DNA of 64,000 bases. It comes from Lithodes maja (lineage: Eukaryota > Arthropoda > Malacostraca > Decapoda > Lithodidae). Positions 31,139-41,530 of the stretch are shown one piece after another. The stretch covers positions 1 to 64,000 of the forward strand of contig JBAKBP010006534.1 in the NCBI GenBank assembly GCA_037953745.1, written 5' to 3'. Below the pieces are notes generated by a model, which was given only the letters and a program-made list of their open reading frames with translations, made no database searches and was not told where the DNA came from. Position 1 is the stretch's first letter. Each line of letters opens with the position of its first letter. Both the position numbers and the translations under genes were made by a program.

Positions 31139-32154
31139 TTGCGAGGGTTTGGACCGCGTTCAGCGGATCCACCTTCGATCCTTCCCTTCGGTCTCCACAT
31201 CGCGCCGCGGATCTTCTCCGCACTGGTGGGGCAGGCTCTGGGTCCTCTCCTCAGCAGCGGGCTCCAGATCCTGTTTTCCTTGGCCGATTGGTTGGTAGTT
31301 TCCGAAGCCCTAGGACTGTGCATAGGCGACGCCCTCACAGTCGTTCGCAACGTCGCATGGTTAGGGTTCCCCTTCGATGTTCCCAAGTCACGCTTGACCC
31401 CGTCGCGTGTCGTGCCATGGGTCGGTCTCGCATGGGTTTTGTCCGGCGCTACGGTGACCCGGGGTCTGCCGGCCGCGGTGCACCTTCGGTGGAAGGTCTT
31501 CGCCGTGTTGCACTCGGTCTCCCTCCCGGGGTGGCTCTGAGACTCGTTCGTGGGTTCGCTGCATTGGGCCGCTCTGCCCCTTCCCTTAGGGAGCCTCTGG
31601 CTACGCCGCCTCCTCCTCATGGGCACCGCGGTGTTTCCGTTGCCCCTACGGATCGGCTCCTGCCGCTCCCGCGTACCGTTCGCAGACGCTTTGGTCGCTG
31701 GGTTGCTCGGGGCGCGCTCTCTGCGGCTGTGCCCTGGACCGCCCCCCCCCGCCGACGGTCTGGGTAGCCACAGATACGTCGAGCGAGGTTGGGTGAGGTT
31801 CCCGATCGAACCTGGGACGTCCACTTCCCGGCAGATGGGTGGGTCTCCCTCCACTTACCCGTCTATGCCCTCGGACTGTTGGTTCCTTTGTTCTTCCTGC
31901 GGGACCACGCGCTGGCCCTTCGGGGTAAGTCGGTGGCCTTCGGGTTGGACACTCAGACAAGCTGTCCACTGTTGACTCTATTGGGGGTCTCGGTGGAGTT
32001 GTTCTTCCTCGCGGACCGACACCCCTTCTCCTTGCATGCCTCCTCCCTGCCCGGGCCTGCCACCCTGTGGGCGGCCGTCCTGTCGAGAGGGCAGGGCGTT
32101 CTTGTAGAATGGGCGATGAAACGGACTGTGTTCGCCGACCTCGCGGCTTCCTGA
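31139..32154 (+). pseudogene. DIRS reverse transcriptase-RNase H, decayed
   Basis: ILPFGLHIAPRIFS is the DIRS RT palm block. ILFSLADWLVV stands where the YLDD catalytic motif is expected, so the first aspartate is replaced by alanine. VPKSRLTPSRVVPWVGL matches the following thumb region. A TGA at 31538-31540 breaks the frame, which then continues (LHWAALPLPLGSLWLRRL). RNase H-like sequence follows in another frame (LALRGKSVAFGLDTQ, then ASSLPGPATLWAAVLSRG and VLVEWAMKRTVFADL). The N-terminal RT fingers are not readable in one frame. Confidence 0.7.
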
Positions 32155-32559
32155 GGTGTTCCGGAGGTCGCTTTGTTCGCATCGGGGGTGCCGCGCCAGT
32201 TGCCTCTGGACCTCTCCCTCCGGCCTCGTGCTCCGGGGGGGGGGTCCGGACGCTTTCATGGTAGCCTGGTACAGGTGGCGGTCGATATACATCTTTCCGC
32301 CACCAGACGCGCTGTTGATGTGCCCAGTCCTCGCGAGGCTGCAGCTGTACCACGGCTGCGTCTGGCTCCTCGCGCCTCTGTGGCCAGCACGGGCTTGGTA
32401 CGCCCGGTTGCCGCGGTGGTGCCCGAGTCCGGTCCCTCTACCTGTCTCCGGCTTCCACTTGGGCTAGGTTGGGGACCTGTGGACCTCGTTGGCCTTCGCA
32501 TCGTGCTTGTTCATGAGGCACGGTGGCTCCCGGTCCCCGGCCGGGCCCTGACTGACTTC

Positions 32560-33430
32560 CTGCAGCGTTCCTGGCCGTCTTCTCCTTGGGGGACTTACGG
32601 GTCCTGCTGGAGGTCTTTTACTAGGTGGCTACAGGCCACTCGCCTGCCAGTTGGCTCTCCTTCCCTCGTCCTACGCACCTTGTTTCACCTCTTCCGTACA
32701 CGTCACTTTCAAGTCGACGCTATACGTACCCACTTGTCTGCCGTCCGGGGGGGTCTTTGGGTCCGTCGCTGGGCTGGTCGTTCCGCCACAGGAGCTGGAT
32801 TCCTTCCTGACGGCTGCCTTCCGGGATCGTCCGCCTCCGCGCCAGGTCCCTCCGCAGTGGGATCTGGGGCGGGCTCTGGTCCTTCTGGCTTCACCCATGT
32901 ATACAAGGGCCGCTACGCCGGTTCCGTTGCTCGGGCGTCCACTCTTCCTTGTCGCTCTGGCCACTGGGGATCGGGTGTCTGCACTAGCGGCATTGTCACG
33001 GCCCCGGGACTGCGTGCGATTCTCCCCGTCCTTGCATGGCGTCTCGTTCGCCTCCTCCCCTCCTTTTGTTACCACGCATGGGAGGGAGGCCCCCGTTTTC
33101 CAGCCTTTCGCCGTCCAGGCTTTACGGCGTGGGCATCCTCGCCATGTGTTGTGCCCGGTGTCAGCCTTGCACTCGTCTGTGGCGCCGCTTTCGGGTACTG
33201 CTGTGTGGGTGTCTCCTCGGACAGGTGGGAGGCTCTCGCAGGTGCAGATGGGCCGCCACGTTTGTCGGACCGTTCGTGCCCGTCACCCTGTTTGTAGGGG
33301 TTCTGCGCACGATGTCAGATCCTTTGCTGCCTCCTTCCGGTTCCTGCCACGTCGATCCTTACCTGCCATCGTCTCAGCGGTTTTGTGGTCTTCTATCAAT
33401 TCCTTCATCTCCTCCTACCTCTCAGTGTCC
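32560..33430 (+). pseudogene. DIRS tyrosine recombinase, one frameshift
   Basis: The N-terminal core-binding part (WRSFTRWLQATRL, HLSAVRGG) lies in one frame. A run of G at about 32747-32755 then shifts to the next frame, which is open to 33826. The catalytic signature is visible: arginine in ALATGDRVSAL (codon 32972), LCPVSALHSSV, H-D-V-R with His at 33308 and Arg at 33317, W in VLWSS (33386), and the candidate nucleophile Tyr in FISSYLS (33416). In DIRS elements this enzyme integrates circular cDNA without making a target duplication. Sequence after 33430 in the same frame is unrelated. Confidence 0.78.
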
Positions 33431-33952
33431 AGTGTTCGACCCCCTCGGCCGGTGATTGCTCTCGGGGGTCGTGTTTCCTGGTGCTCTGGCAAAGGTCCCT
33501 GGTCTTCCCCCCTTGTCCCTCGTTCTTTTCCTTTGTTTTATTTGACAAAGGGTGGGGGGGGGGTACGGGTTTGCAACACTGGATTGCAAGTTTGGGATTA
33601 TGTATTGTTCCAGTACATAAGTGTTTTTGCCACATTGAAAATTGTGTTTTGTTCTTGTGTTCAGTGTTTTTGTTGGTTTTTGAAGAAAAGGGATTATGGG
33701 TACAGTACCTTTTTGGTTTCAGACAAGTCTATTTTTTGCATTACTATGAATGACGGGCATGTGTTAAAACTGTTCTTTTTAGCTACTCCTCAGTTTTTCA
33801 CTCTTTTATTAAACTCTCTTGTTTAAATTGTGTCTTTGTCATTCATAATTTTGTTTTATGCATTATTTTTTTTGGTAGGTTGGGCTTGGATGTCCTCCTC
33901 CTATTTGTTATGCAGCCTTGACGTTGGATTTGTCAAGACTACTAACAAATTG

Positions 33953-34612
33953 AGGAATGAAGAGATACGTAGGAGAGTGGGGCAGCAGGAACATTTGTCA
34001 GCCAGAGTGGACAGAAGGGTGCTGAGCTGGTATGGTCATGTTGAACGAATGGGAGATGAAAGGCTTACAAAGAGAATATGTGAGTCAGGTACAAGGGGAG
34101 ATAGAAGGGCAGGAAGACCCCCATTGAGATGGAGAGACTGTGTAAGAAAGGCTTTGGATGATATAGGAATGACTATAGATCAGGCAGGGGAAGTGGTGGT
34201 GGAGAATGCTTGTGAATAGTTGAGTGAACACATGGTCATTTGGAGTAAGGGGTCGGGCGCAAGTTCGACTAGATAATAGTCCATCAGGCGCCTGGCCCGG
34301 GGGGACGATTAATATGAAGGGTGTGCCTGGAAGTGTGGTGGGAGGGCTTGTGGCTTTGGCTCCGCTGCATGTCTGCCTGCCGAGATCGGAACCTCTCCGG
34401 GTGGTCAGGGGCCGGGAGAGTGCTGGAGCGACCTTGGTAACCCTGGTCTCTGGGTCTTCTCCTGGGTGACCTGGATGTGTGTGAGTTTGTGTTTTCTATC
34501 TGTGTTTATTTTTTGTTTTATGTTGTTTTTGTATTTTCCCTGTTCTTGCTCTGTCTTGAGTCGGCTACCCCCAAAATTGGGATTGGGCCTGAGCATATAG
34601 ATAGATAGATAG
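33953..34612 (+). mobile_element. 5'-truncated RTE-like LINE fragment with 12-bp TSD
   Basis: The insert is flanked by identical ACTAACAAATTG at 33941-33952 and 34613-34624. It encodes the end of a LINE protein (NEEIRRRVGQQ, SWYGHVERMGDERLTKR, GRPPLRWRDCVRKALDD; stop at 34217-34219). A 3' UTR of about 390 bp follows, ending in GGGATTGGGCCTGAGC and (ATAG)n. It is a dead copy. Confidence 0.85.
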
Positions 34613-34622
34613 ACTAACAAAT

Positions 34623-35106
34623 TGGGAGGTTTGACGTACCTCCCAAGCTACCAAATAGGAAAACCTACTATTTGGTAGTAGTCTTGGAAAATCCAACGTA
34701 CATAATACCCTCCCTCACGCCGGACCCCTGCCCATCCGCGTTCTTCTGCTGACGTGAGATGTGATGACAAGAGAGGGTCGCTCATGTGCATGTTCGACAG
34801 GGATCTGCACATGACGGAACACGGGATGGGCCTTAAGCGGTAACTAAGGTAAACCCCTTTTTCTTCTCTTCTATGCTTTTTTCACCTTCGGTGGTAGTTT
34901 TGGTTAATGTACAACGTCTCCTAGAGCAAGATAAGGAGTAGACTCTAGACGTTTTCTTTTTAACCGCGGTTGGAATGACGACATAGTCAAAATAGACAAG
35001 TCGTCATTGCAATTAGGTTAATAGCCTTGACGTTGGATTTTCCAAGACTACTACCAAATAGTAGGTTTTCCTATTTGGTAGGTTGGGAGGTACGTCAAAC
35101 CTCCCA
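34623..35106. repeat. 77-bp inverted repeats flanking the right DIRS end
   Basis: 34623-34699 and 35030-35106 are reverse complements with a single mismatch seen, 330 bp apart. Each arm is itself partly palindromic (TACCAAATAGG...CCTATTTGGTA; GGGAGGTACGTCAAACCTCCC-like). A third partial arm lies at 33914-33952. The right DIRS terminal repeat lies between the two long arms. This may be a separate fold-back element or part of the complex DIRS terminus. Confidence 0.75.
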
Positions 35107-35528
35107 TTTTAAGGATATATAGAAGGAATTTATACAACATATGGCACGCTATTTAGAACATGCTGCCATTTTTCTGGGGACAGCTATAAATAGATTTAAG
35201 GAATGGTAGGATATGCGACGTTGCCAAGTAATGTCAATGCGGTTCTGTTGGCTACGCACGCACTCACACACACCCCTACAGATACACACACACACGAACC
35301 ACCGACGAGACAACACCTCCGCACTCACGCTCCCGAAAATCAGCTGATCTAGCAAGCTGTTTACAGCGTTCGTCAAATAAACTCACCTAAACTTGAGTAT
35401 AAGGATATTTTGTGTTGTCCTGTATTATAATGCAGTATTAAAATAATTTGAGATTAAAATCAAGTGAGGATATTTCGAGTGATAAAAATAATTCAAGCGA
35501 TTGTGAATGCGAGTGGATGTAAACAAAT

Positions 35529-36608
35529 ATGGCTGACTTTGATGGATTTGAAGTCGGTGAGACCGAGGGCATTCTAGGGAAAATTATACGTGAGCTGAAT
35601 GACATTAAAAGGTGGAAGGAGGATATGCAGGAGTGGAAGGTGAGTGTTAGTTCACAGATTGAGGCTATATGTTCAATATGTGGTGCTCAGGCTGGGGACA
35701 TCGAGCCTGGACAAGATTTGAGTCGGGCTAGCCTAAAAGAAATTCAAACTCATATGGGGCAACTCCGGGACGAAAATGAAGCTTTAAGATTGCAACTTGA
35801 AGAATACAAAGGGCAAACCAAGGAAATGAAAACACATGTGGAGGAGATTAAGGAGAAACACAATAAATGGGTTAATGACGAAGGAGGAAAAGTGAAGGAA
35901 GTGGCAATGAAGGAAATCATGGAAGAACAAAAGAAACAATCAGAACGGGAAAATAAAGATTTAGAATCAGTGGTAGTAAAAGCTATGAGGAGAAATGAAC
36001 AGGTCCTGCGTGAAACAATAGATAGAAATAAGTGTATTATTGTATTTGGGGATATAGAGGAGCACATTATTGAGAGGAAAGCTAGGGATAAGGAAGAAAT
36101 TAATAAGGTAAAAACATTGATCAAGCATGTCGATGAAGAAGGAAACAACTGGAGAGATGATATTGAAGAAGTTAGGAGAATGGGTAAATATAGTAAGGGA
36201 AACACAAGGCCAATGAGAGTGCAGTTTAGGTCTAGGGTAACAGTGGATGCAATAATGAACGTAACATGGAGACTTAACTTGACCAGCAAGTTTAAGAAAA
36301 TTACAATTAGAAAAGACATGAGTATTGAGGATCGAAACATAAGAAAGGAATTGCAAACCGAGGCAAATGTAAAGAATGGAGAAAGGACGAAAGAAGACGA
36401 AAAGAAGTTTTTCTGGAGAGTGTGGGAGGGAAAACTCAAGAAATGGTATATAAAGCGAAGGGACGAAGTAGGGAGGGAAAAGGAGATGGTGCGGGTGACG
36501 GGGGAGAAGGCAGAGAGAGAAACAGTCCAAGTGGAGGCAGAGGGAGGGGAGGTGGAAACGGAGCGAGAAACAGTCCAGGTGGAGACAAGAGAAGAGGAGA
36601 CAAGCTAG
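35529..36608 (+). CDS. LINE-B ORF1 nucleic-acid-binding protein
   Basis: This 359-residue protein begins at an ATG in the context AAACAAATATGGC, which is conserved at the equivalent start of LINE-D. An N-terminal segment with a CSICG motif is followed by a long charged coiled coil (about 75-165). Next comes a globular part starting IIVFGDIEEHI with EEVRRMGKYSKGNTRPMRVQF and later KKITIRKDMSIEDRNIRKEL, resembling the RRM plus C-terminal domain of L1-type ORF1 proteins. By analogy it would coat the element RNA as a trimer. The C-terminal tail (about 315-359) is a Glu/Val/Arg repeat overlapping ORF2 in another frame. The frame is intact. Confidence 0.78.
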   Translation: MADFDGFEVGETEGILGKIIRELNDIKRWKEDMQEWKVSVSSQIEAICSICGAQAGDIEPGQDLSRASLKEIQTHMGQLRDENEALRLQLEEYKGQTKEMKTHVEEIKEKHNKWVNDEGGKVKEVAMKEIMEEQKKQSERENKDLESVVVKAMRRNEQVLRETIDRNKCIIVFGDIEEHIIERKARDKEEINKVKTLIKHVDEEGNNWRDDIEEVRRMGKYSKGNTRPMRVQFRSRVTVDAIMNVTWRLNLTSKFKKITIRKDMSIEDRNIRKELQTEANVKNGERTKEDEKKFFWRVWEGKLKKWYIKRRDEVGREKEMVRVTGEKAERETVQVEAEGGEVETERETVQVETREEETS

Positions 36609-38141
36609 GAAATAAATTGGGAGGGGTACGTACAAAAAAGAAAGGAACGGGCAGGGACGAGAAAAATAGGGAAAATACTGGAAACGCTAAGTTCATGTAT
36701 ACAAATATTGATGGGTTAATTTCCAAAAAGATTGAGTTTGACGAATATGTAAAGAGAGAGAGGCCCGGGGTAGTATGTTTGACTGAAACTAAGCTTAACC
36801 AGGAGGTAGACACGAATATAATTAGTTGTGCAGGATACAGTACATGGAGAAGAGACAGGTTAGGAAAGCTAGGAGGAGGAGTGTTGATCATGGTAGATAA
36901 TAAAATTACTGCTAAAGAATTAAAACTTGGTGATAGCATTGCTGAAGTGGTAGCAGTTGAAATTGAGGATAATGATAGGTCAAAATTGGACATTGTATCA
37001 GTTTATTTACCTCCTAAGACTAAATCTTGGAGCAACGATGAATATAATGAATTAATTTTGGAAACCTTGCGTATGTTAGAAATTATTTGTAAAAGGAAAA
37101 ATAGGCTTATTCTTGCAGGGGACTTTAATTGCGGGGAGGTGGATTGGGAATGTTTGGATGCGGGTTCAAATGAAAATACTTGGGGTAGTAAATTTCTTGA
37201 ACTAACAATGGGGTACCTATTAACACAACACGTTATGGAAAATACAAGATTTAGAGGAGGTGATGAACCATCAAGACTCGACTTATTATTCACCAAAGAC
37301 CCCCAAGAAATAAAGAACCTAACATATTTGAGTCCCATGGGAAAAAGCGATCATGCTGTGATTGAATTTGAATTGACAGTGGAATTTCTGGAAGGCAGAG
37401 AGGAGGAACATAGGGAATATAGACTAAATTATAGTAAGGCGGATTATGAATCATTACGAGGATACTTTGCAAATATAGATTGGTCATTTATTGAGCAAGA
37501 ACAGAATATTCAGGTAAAATACACCATGTTACTAGACATTTACAGGGAGGGGGTAGATAAATATGTACCAACATTTAAGGATAGAAAGCTGGTTAAGGAG
37601 AAAGAGTGGTTTAACATGCGATGTCACATTGCCCAGAACAAAAAGGACTCTGCATGGAATAAAGTGAGAAGGAGACACACTGAGGAAAAATGGAATGAGT
37701 ATAAGAATGCTAGAAACAACTATGTCAGGACTATAAGAGAGGAGAAAAAGAACTTTGAAAAAGATATAGTAAACAAATGTAATAAAGAACCCAAACTGTT
37801 CTATAGTTATATCAACGGCAAAACAAAAATAAAGGACAAAATAACAAAGCTTAGGGTAGAGGGTCAATTATATGAAGACACAGTGGGTATGTGTGAAATT
37901 ATGAATGATACATTAACATCCGTGTTTGTGGAGGAGGATGACTATGTAGAACCTGTGGTGGAATTGAACGAGATACAGGGACTAGAGTCGATAGAAGTCA
38001 ACAAGGATGAACTAAAATCATTGTTAGAAGAATTGGACGTGAGAAAATCTATGGGCCCAGATAACATAGCTGGATGGGTATTGAGAGAATGTTCTGAACA
38101 ACTAGTGAGACCTATTTTTAATATTGTTCAACACTCATTAA
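36443..38141 (+). pseudogene. LINE-B ORF2, part 1: endonuclease and start of RT
   Basis: The frame overlaps the end of ORF1; the first in-frame ATG (MVYK) is at 36443, and a GTG lies 21 bases earlier. A basic Gly/Arg-rich leader precedes the endonuclease: TNIDGLISKK, CLTETKLN, GDFNCGEVDWE, KSDHAVIEF. The RT begins with SMGPDNIAGWVLRE. Translation then runs into the piggyBac insert at 38142. Taking out the insert and one TTAA puts the frame back in register with 40148 onward. Confidence 0.85.
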
Positions 38142-40143
38142 CCCTTCGACCCCGGGTGGTACACGTGTGTACCATTTTTTTTTGGCCCGAGGAACCCGGG
38201 TGGTACACCACTGTACCATTGCTTGCGTGAGTGCTTTTCGAATGGCGCGCGTAAAAATTTCGCTCCGTGGTCACCAGGCGTCGCTAGGCGACGCCACCAG
38301 ACAGCATGTACGCCACCAAAACAGTCTCTACCCTGCCGCCAACATGGATACTAGCCCAAAAAGTTATTCCCTTGTGTCCGATTCTACGCTCCCTTCGACG
38401 CCTGCCCATGTTCGTCGCGCCCTAACGCAAAGGCACGTACAAGATGCGTTGACTCCCGGAGGTATTGAGATAGCTTTGAGGAGTTATGAACGTGGTGAAG
38501 GCCAAAATAGTGTTGATGAGTTGGGTAGTGATAGCTCCGAGTCTTATCAGTCTCACTATAGTGAAGATTTTGACGATCTAGACGAAATCCATGAAAGATA
38601 CGCCTTTTTTAGTGGATTTGACCATGACCATGAAAGTGATGATAGTGAGGCTGAGCGGGAGGCTGAGGTTGACCCGCCATTGTCTTCCTTATCTACCCAC
38701 GCCACCCAAGTTGCCCCAGGCTCCCGCCATTCTTCCCCACCACCACCAGCACTCCCTAGGGTTGAGGACCCCCCACTTTCGGCCTATTTACCCACTCCTT
38801 CCCCACCTCGCCGACCTACACGCCGCCCACGCATCATTCGTTCCCCGCGAGATTATGAGGGGGGCTCTGAAGAAGAAGGGCACCTCACAGATGACTCTGG
38901 CCATGATTACCTGGGTCCACCGTCAGGGCAAGATGACGGCTCTGACGACAACGACGATGACGACGACTTTATGGACATCGACGACCCTCAACCCAGACGC
39001 TTTGCCCAGGGCCGTCGTGCTCCTGGCCGCCCTGGCCGCCGGGCTGGCCGCCGGGCTGGGCCTGGGCGCCGTCGCGCTCCTGGCCGCCCTAGGGTGCGCG
39101 CCGCCAAAGTTCGTGGGCGTGCTGCCCCCGCTCTAGCTCCACAGAGGGCAGTGGCACAACCTGGGCGCCCCGTTCAGGACCGCCTGCAGTGTGCACAGTA
39201 TCTAAATGTGCACAAGCTCTGTTACCTGCCTCTGGAACGAGATGGAGTCACCATTAGCAGAAGGCGGTGCCATGTCTGCTGGAACAGCCAGGTGAGGCCG
39301 AGGAAGCACAAAAAGACCACCATGCAGTGTGTGGAGTGCCAGGTGTCACTATGTACTATACCGTGCTTTGCTGAATACCACAGCAAGCAGGAGTACTAAC
39401 TAATAATCATAGTGAAAGTACCAAAGACTGACAATATGTATGTATATAGGCAACAAGTGGAAATAAAACAATGTACAGGTGTATTGTGATAAAAAAATCA
39501 TGTATTATGAAAACATATATAAATAAGTGAAAAAAGACACAATAAATTGTATATAAAACGTTTACAAAGCATATAACTAAGTGAAAGTGACACATGACAT
39601 AATATTAGATGGCCAAAGTATAATAAACACCTGTGATAACGAATAATCAGTGCCTAATATAACAATAACCTACCTCAATTACTCATAAAAACTACGGTAT
39701 CGAGTGAAAATGTGAAATATTTGTTACAATCATAGCCTAATAAACATATTTTATATAATTGGACTCCAAATAACTATAATAACATCACTATCAATACATA
39801 AAATCGCCTCCGGGAGGTAAAAGGTTTTGCGCGACGAGTGGCTAAGAAAACAGTAGGTTAGCCGAGCCGGGGCCTGGGCAAAGGCGACGCATCCGAACGC
39901 GGGATGATTTTCACGCATAAAAATCACTCCACTTCCCGCGCTCACCATTATGCAATCACTTGGGCTAGAGACCTCTACTCAACGGCATTCTACACATGAA
40001 GGTTTGTGCTACATTTTTCTGTTTTTTTTATAACTTTGTGTAATGTATTTCAGGAGTAACATGTGAATCAACAGGGACCAAAATTCCTGAAAACCCCCGG
40101 ACACAAAGTACAGTCACGATATTCCCTAGCCGGGGTCGGAGGG
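38142..40143 (+). mobile_element. piggyBac derivative, 2.0 kb, lacking the catalytic core
   Basis: Perfect TTAA duplications lie at 38138-38141 and 40144-40147. The terminal inverted repeats are CCCTTCGACCCCGG on the left and CCGGGGTCGGAGGG on the right. A subterminal repeat, CCCGGGTGGTACAC, occurs twice at the left (38152 and 38188). It encodes a protein with the piggyBac C-terminal cysteine-rich domain but no DDD transposase domain. It is probably mobilised by a full-length relative elsewhere. The region 39400-40143 is AT-rich and non-coding. Confidence 0.9.
38242..39399 (+). CDS. Truncated piggyBac protein: acidic N-terminus fused to CRD
   Basis: The protein is 385 residues from ATG 38242; a non-ATG extension to 38167 lies over the terminal repeat, and ATG 38344 is an alternative. 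Residues about 90-150 are very acidic (SSESYQSHYSEDFDDLDE). A Pro-rich linker and a second Asp tract follow, then a basic GRP/RRAGRR segment resembling AT hooks (about 252-298). The end is the cysteine-rich DNA-binding domain typical of piggyBac transposases (RRCHVCW, QCVECQVSLCTIPCFAEYH). The roughly 350-residue RNase H-like DDD core normally between these parts is absent, so it cannot catalyse transposition. It could bind termini and act as a repressor; that is inference. Confidence 0.75.
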   Translation: MARVKISLRGHQASLGDATRQHVRHQNSLYPAANMDTSPKSYSLVSDSTLPSTPAHVRRALTQRHVQDALTPGGIEIALRSYERGEGQNSVDELGSDSSESYQSHYSEDFDDLDEIHERYAFFSGFDHDHESDDSEAEREAEVDPPLSSLSTHATQVAPGSRHSSPPPPALPRVEDPPLSAYLPTPSPPRRPTRRPRIIRSPRDYEGGSEEEGHLTDDSGHDYLGPPSGQDDGSDDNDDDDDFMDIDDPQPRRFAQGRRAPGRPGRRAGRRAGPGRRRAPGRPRVRAAKVRGRAAPALAPQRAVAQPGRPVQDRLQCAQYLNVHKLCYLPLERDGVTISRRRCHVCWNSQVRPRKHKKTTMQCVECQVSLCTIPCFAEYHSKQEY

Positions 40144-40147
40144 TTAA

Positions 40148-41530
40148 ACAAGGGGGAACTTCCCTTAGAATGGAAACAAGCAAATATAACTCCAATATAT
40201 AAAAGTGGAAATAAAGAAGACCCGCTAAACTATCGACCGGTATCCTTAACGAGTGTTATATGCAAGCTTTGTGAAAAGATTATTAGAAAAAGATGGGTGG
40301 GTATGTTGGAGGAGAGGGAAATAATTTCAAGCAAGCAGTTCGGGTTCAGAAAAGGTCATTCGTGTACCACAAATTTGTTGAGTTACTATGATAGGGTAAT
40401 TGACATTGTACAAGGGAGGGAGGGAGGGGTGGGTGGATTGTATTTACTTAGATTTCAAGAAGGCATTTGATAAGGTGCCTCATAGGAGATTGTTGTGGAA
40501 GCTCAGGACTGTGGGGCGGGTTGAGGGAGTATTATTAAAGTGGATGGAAAACTATTTAATTGGGAGGGAAATGCGAACAGTAATAAAAGGAAAGTTCTCC
40601 TCGTGGAAAAGGGTAAAAAGCGGAGTGCCTCAAGGATCGGTGTTGGCCCCAATCATGTTTTTGGTTTTCATCAATGACCTTCAAATGGGAATAGGCTCAT
40701 ATATATCTATGTTTGCTGATGATGCAAAATTAATGAAGCATATTACAAGTAGGAGTAGTTGTGAAGAATTACAGAGAGACCTAGATAAGTTATATGAGTG
40801 GAGTCAAACTTGGAAAATGGAATTCAACACGAGTAAGTGTCAGGTTCTTGAGATGGGAAAAAGTAAATATAGACCTTCTTGGGGATATAAAATAGGAGAT
40901 GAAATAATTAGTAAAGCTGTGAAAGCAAAAGACCTAGGGGTAGTTGTGGCAGACAGCTTGTCACCTGAACAGCATATAAATAAAATAACTGGTGAAACCT
41001 ATGCAGTGTTGACTAACATGAGAATAGCTCTGAATTATTTAGATGAAGAGATGTTAGCAAAAATAATAGGGACAATAATACGACCAAGACTGGAGTATGC
41101 AGCAGTGGTGTGGTCTCCACACCTTATAAAACATAATAAAAAACTGGAAAGAGTTCAGAGAGTTGCCACTAAGATGATAGCTAGCCTTAGAGACCTGCCT
41201 TATGAGGAAAGATTGGAGAGGCTAAAGCTGCCAACGCTGAGGGAGAGGAGAGAGAGAGGTGACACGATCATGATGTTTAAGTGTGTGAAAGGTTTTGAGA
41301 AGATCGACAAGGGAGATTTTGTGGTGAGGGACGAGGGAAGAACCAGGGGTCATGATTGTAAGTTGAGGAAAGTTATATGTAAGTCTGATGTAAGAAAGTT
41401 CAGCTTCCCGTATAGAAGCATTGAGTGTTGGAATAAGTTGGATGGGGAGGTGGTGGGAGCAAGAAATATCCAAACTTTTAAAGCAAAATTGGATAAATGT
41501 AGAGAGAGAGACAGGACAACACGAGCTTAG
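40148..41530 (+). pseudogene. LINE-B ORF2, part 2: RT and C-terminus, one frameshift
   Basis: The RT resumes with GELPLEWKQANITPIYKSG and NYRPVSLTSVICKL. A frameshift in the G-rich run near 40413-40432 separates this from the next frame (40400-41530). That frame carries CIYLDFKKAFDKVPH, SGVPQGSVLAPIMF, the catalytic FADD (MFADDAKL) and the C-terminal RRERGDTIMMFKCVKG block. Apart from the frameshift the catalytic residues are intact. Confidence 0.85.

Larger units (their letters stand above)
27097..34850 (+). mobile_element. DIRS-type tyrosine-recombinase retrotransposon, decayed
   Basis: The terminal inverted repeats are 27097-27110 continuing at 27850-27915 (split by a MITE) and 34762-34850. 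They share CCTTAGTTACCGCTTAA, GGCCCATCCCGTGTTCCGTC and GAGCGACCCTCTCTTGTCAT. Inside, on the plus strand, are an Arg/Ser-rich gag-like region, an RT-RNase H and a tyrosine recombinase, in the order expected for DIRS elements. All reading frames are broken. The GC-rich interior gives many overlapping antisense frames that I regard as shadows. A LINE fragment sits between the recombinase and the right repeat. Confidence 0.8.

Noticed and set aside
31060..32353. Long antisense frames opposite the RT-RNase H
   Set aside because: They are shadows of a GC-rich coding strand; RT, RNase H and recombinase motifs all read on the plus strand.
35750..37867. Antisense hydrophobic frames opposite LINE-B ORF1 and ORF2
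   Set aside because: They mirror the Lys/Glu-rich sense proteins and carry no motif.
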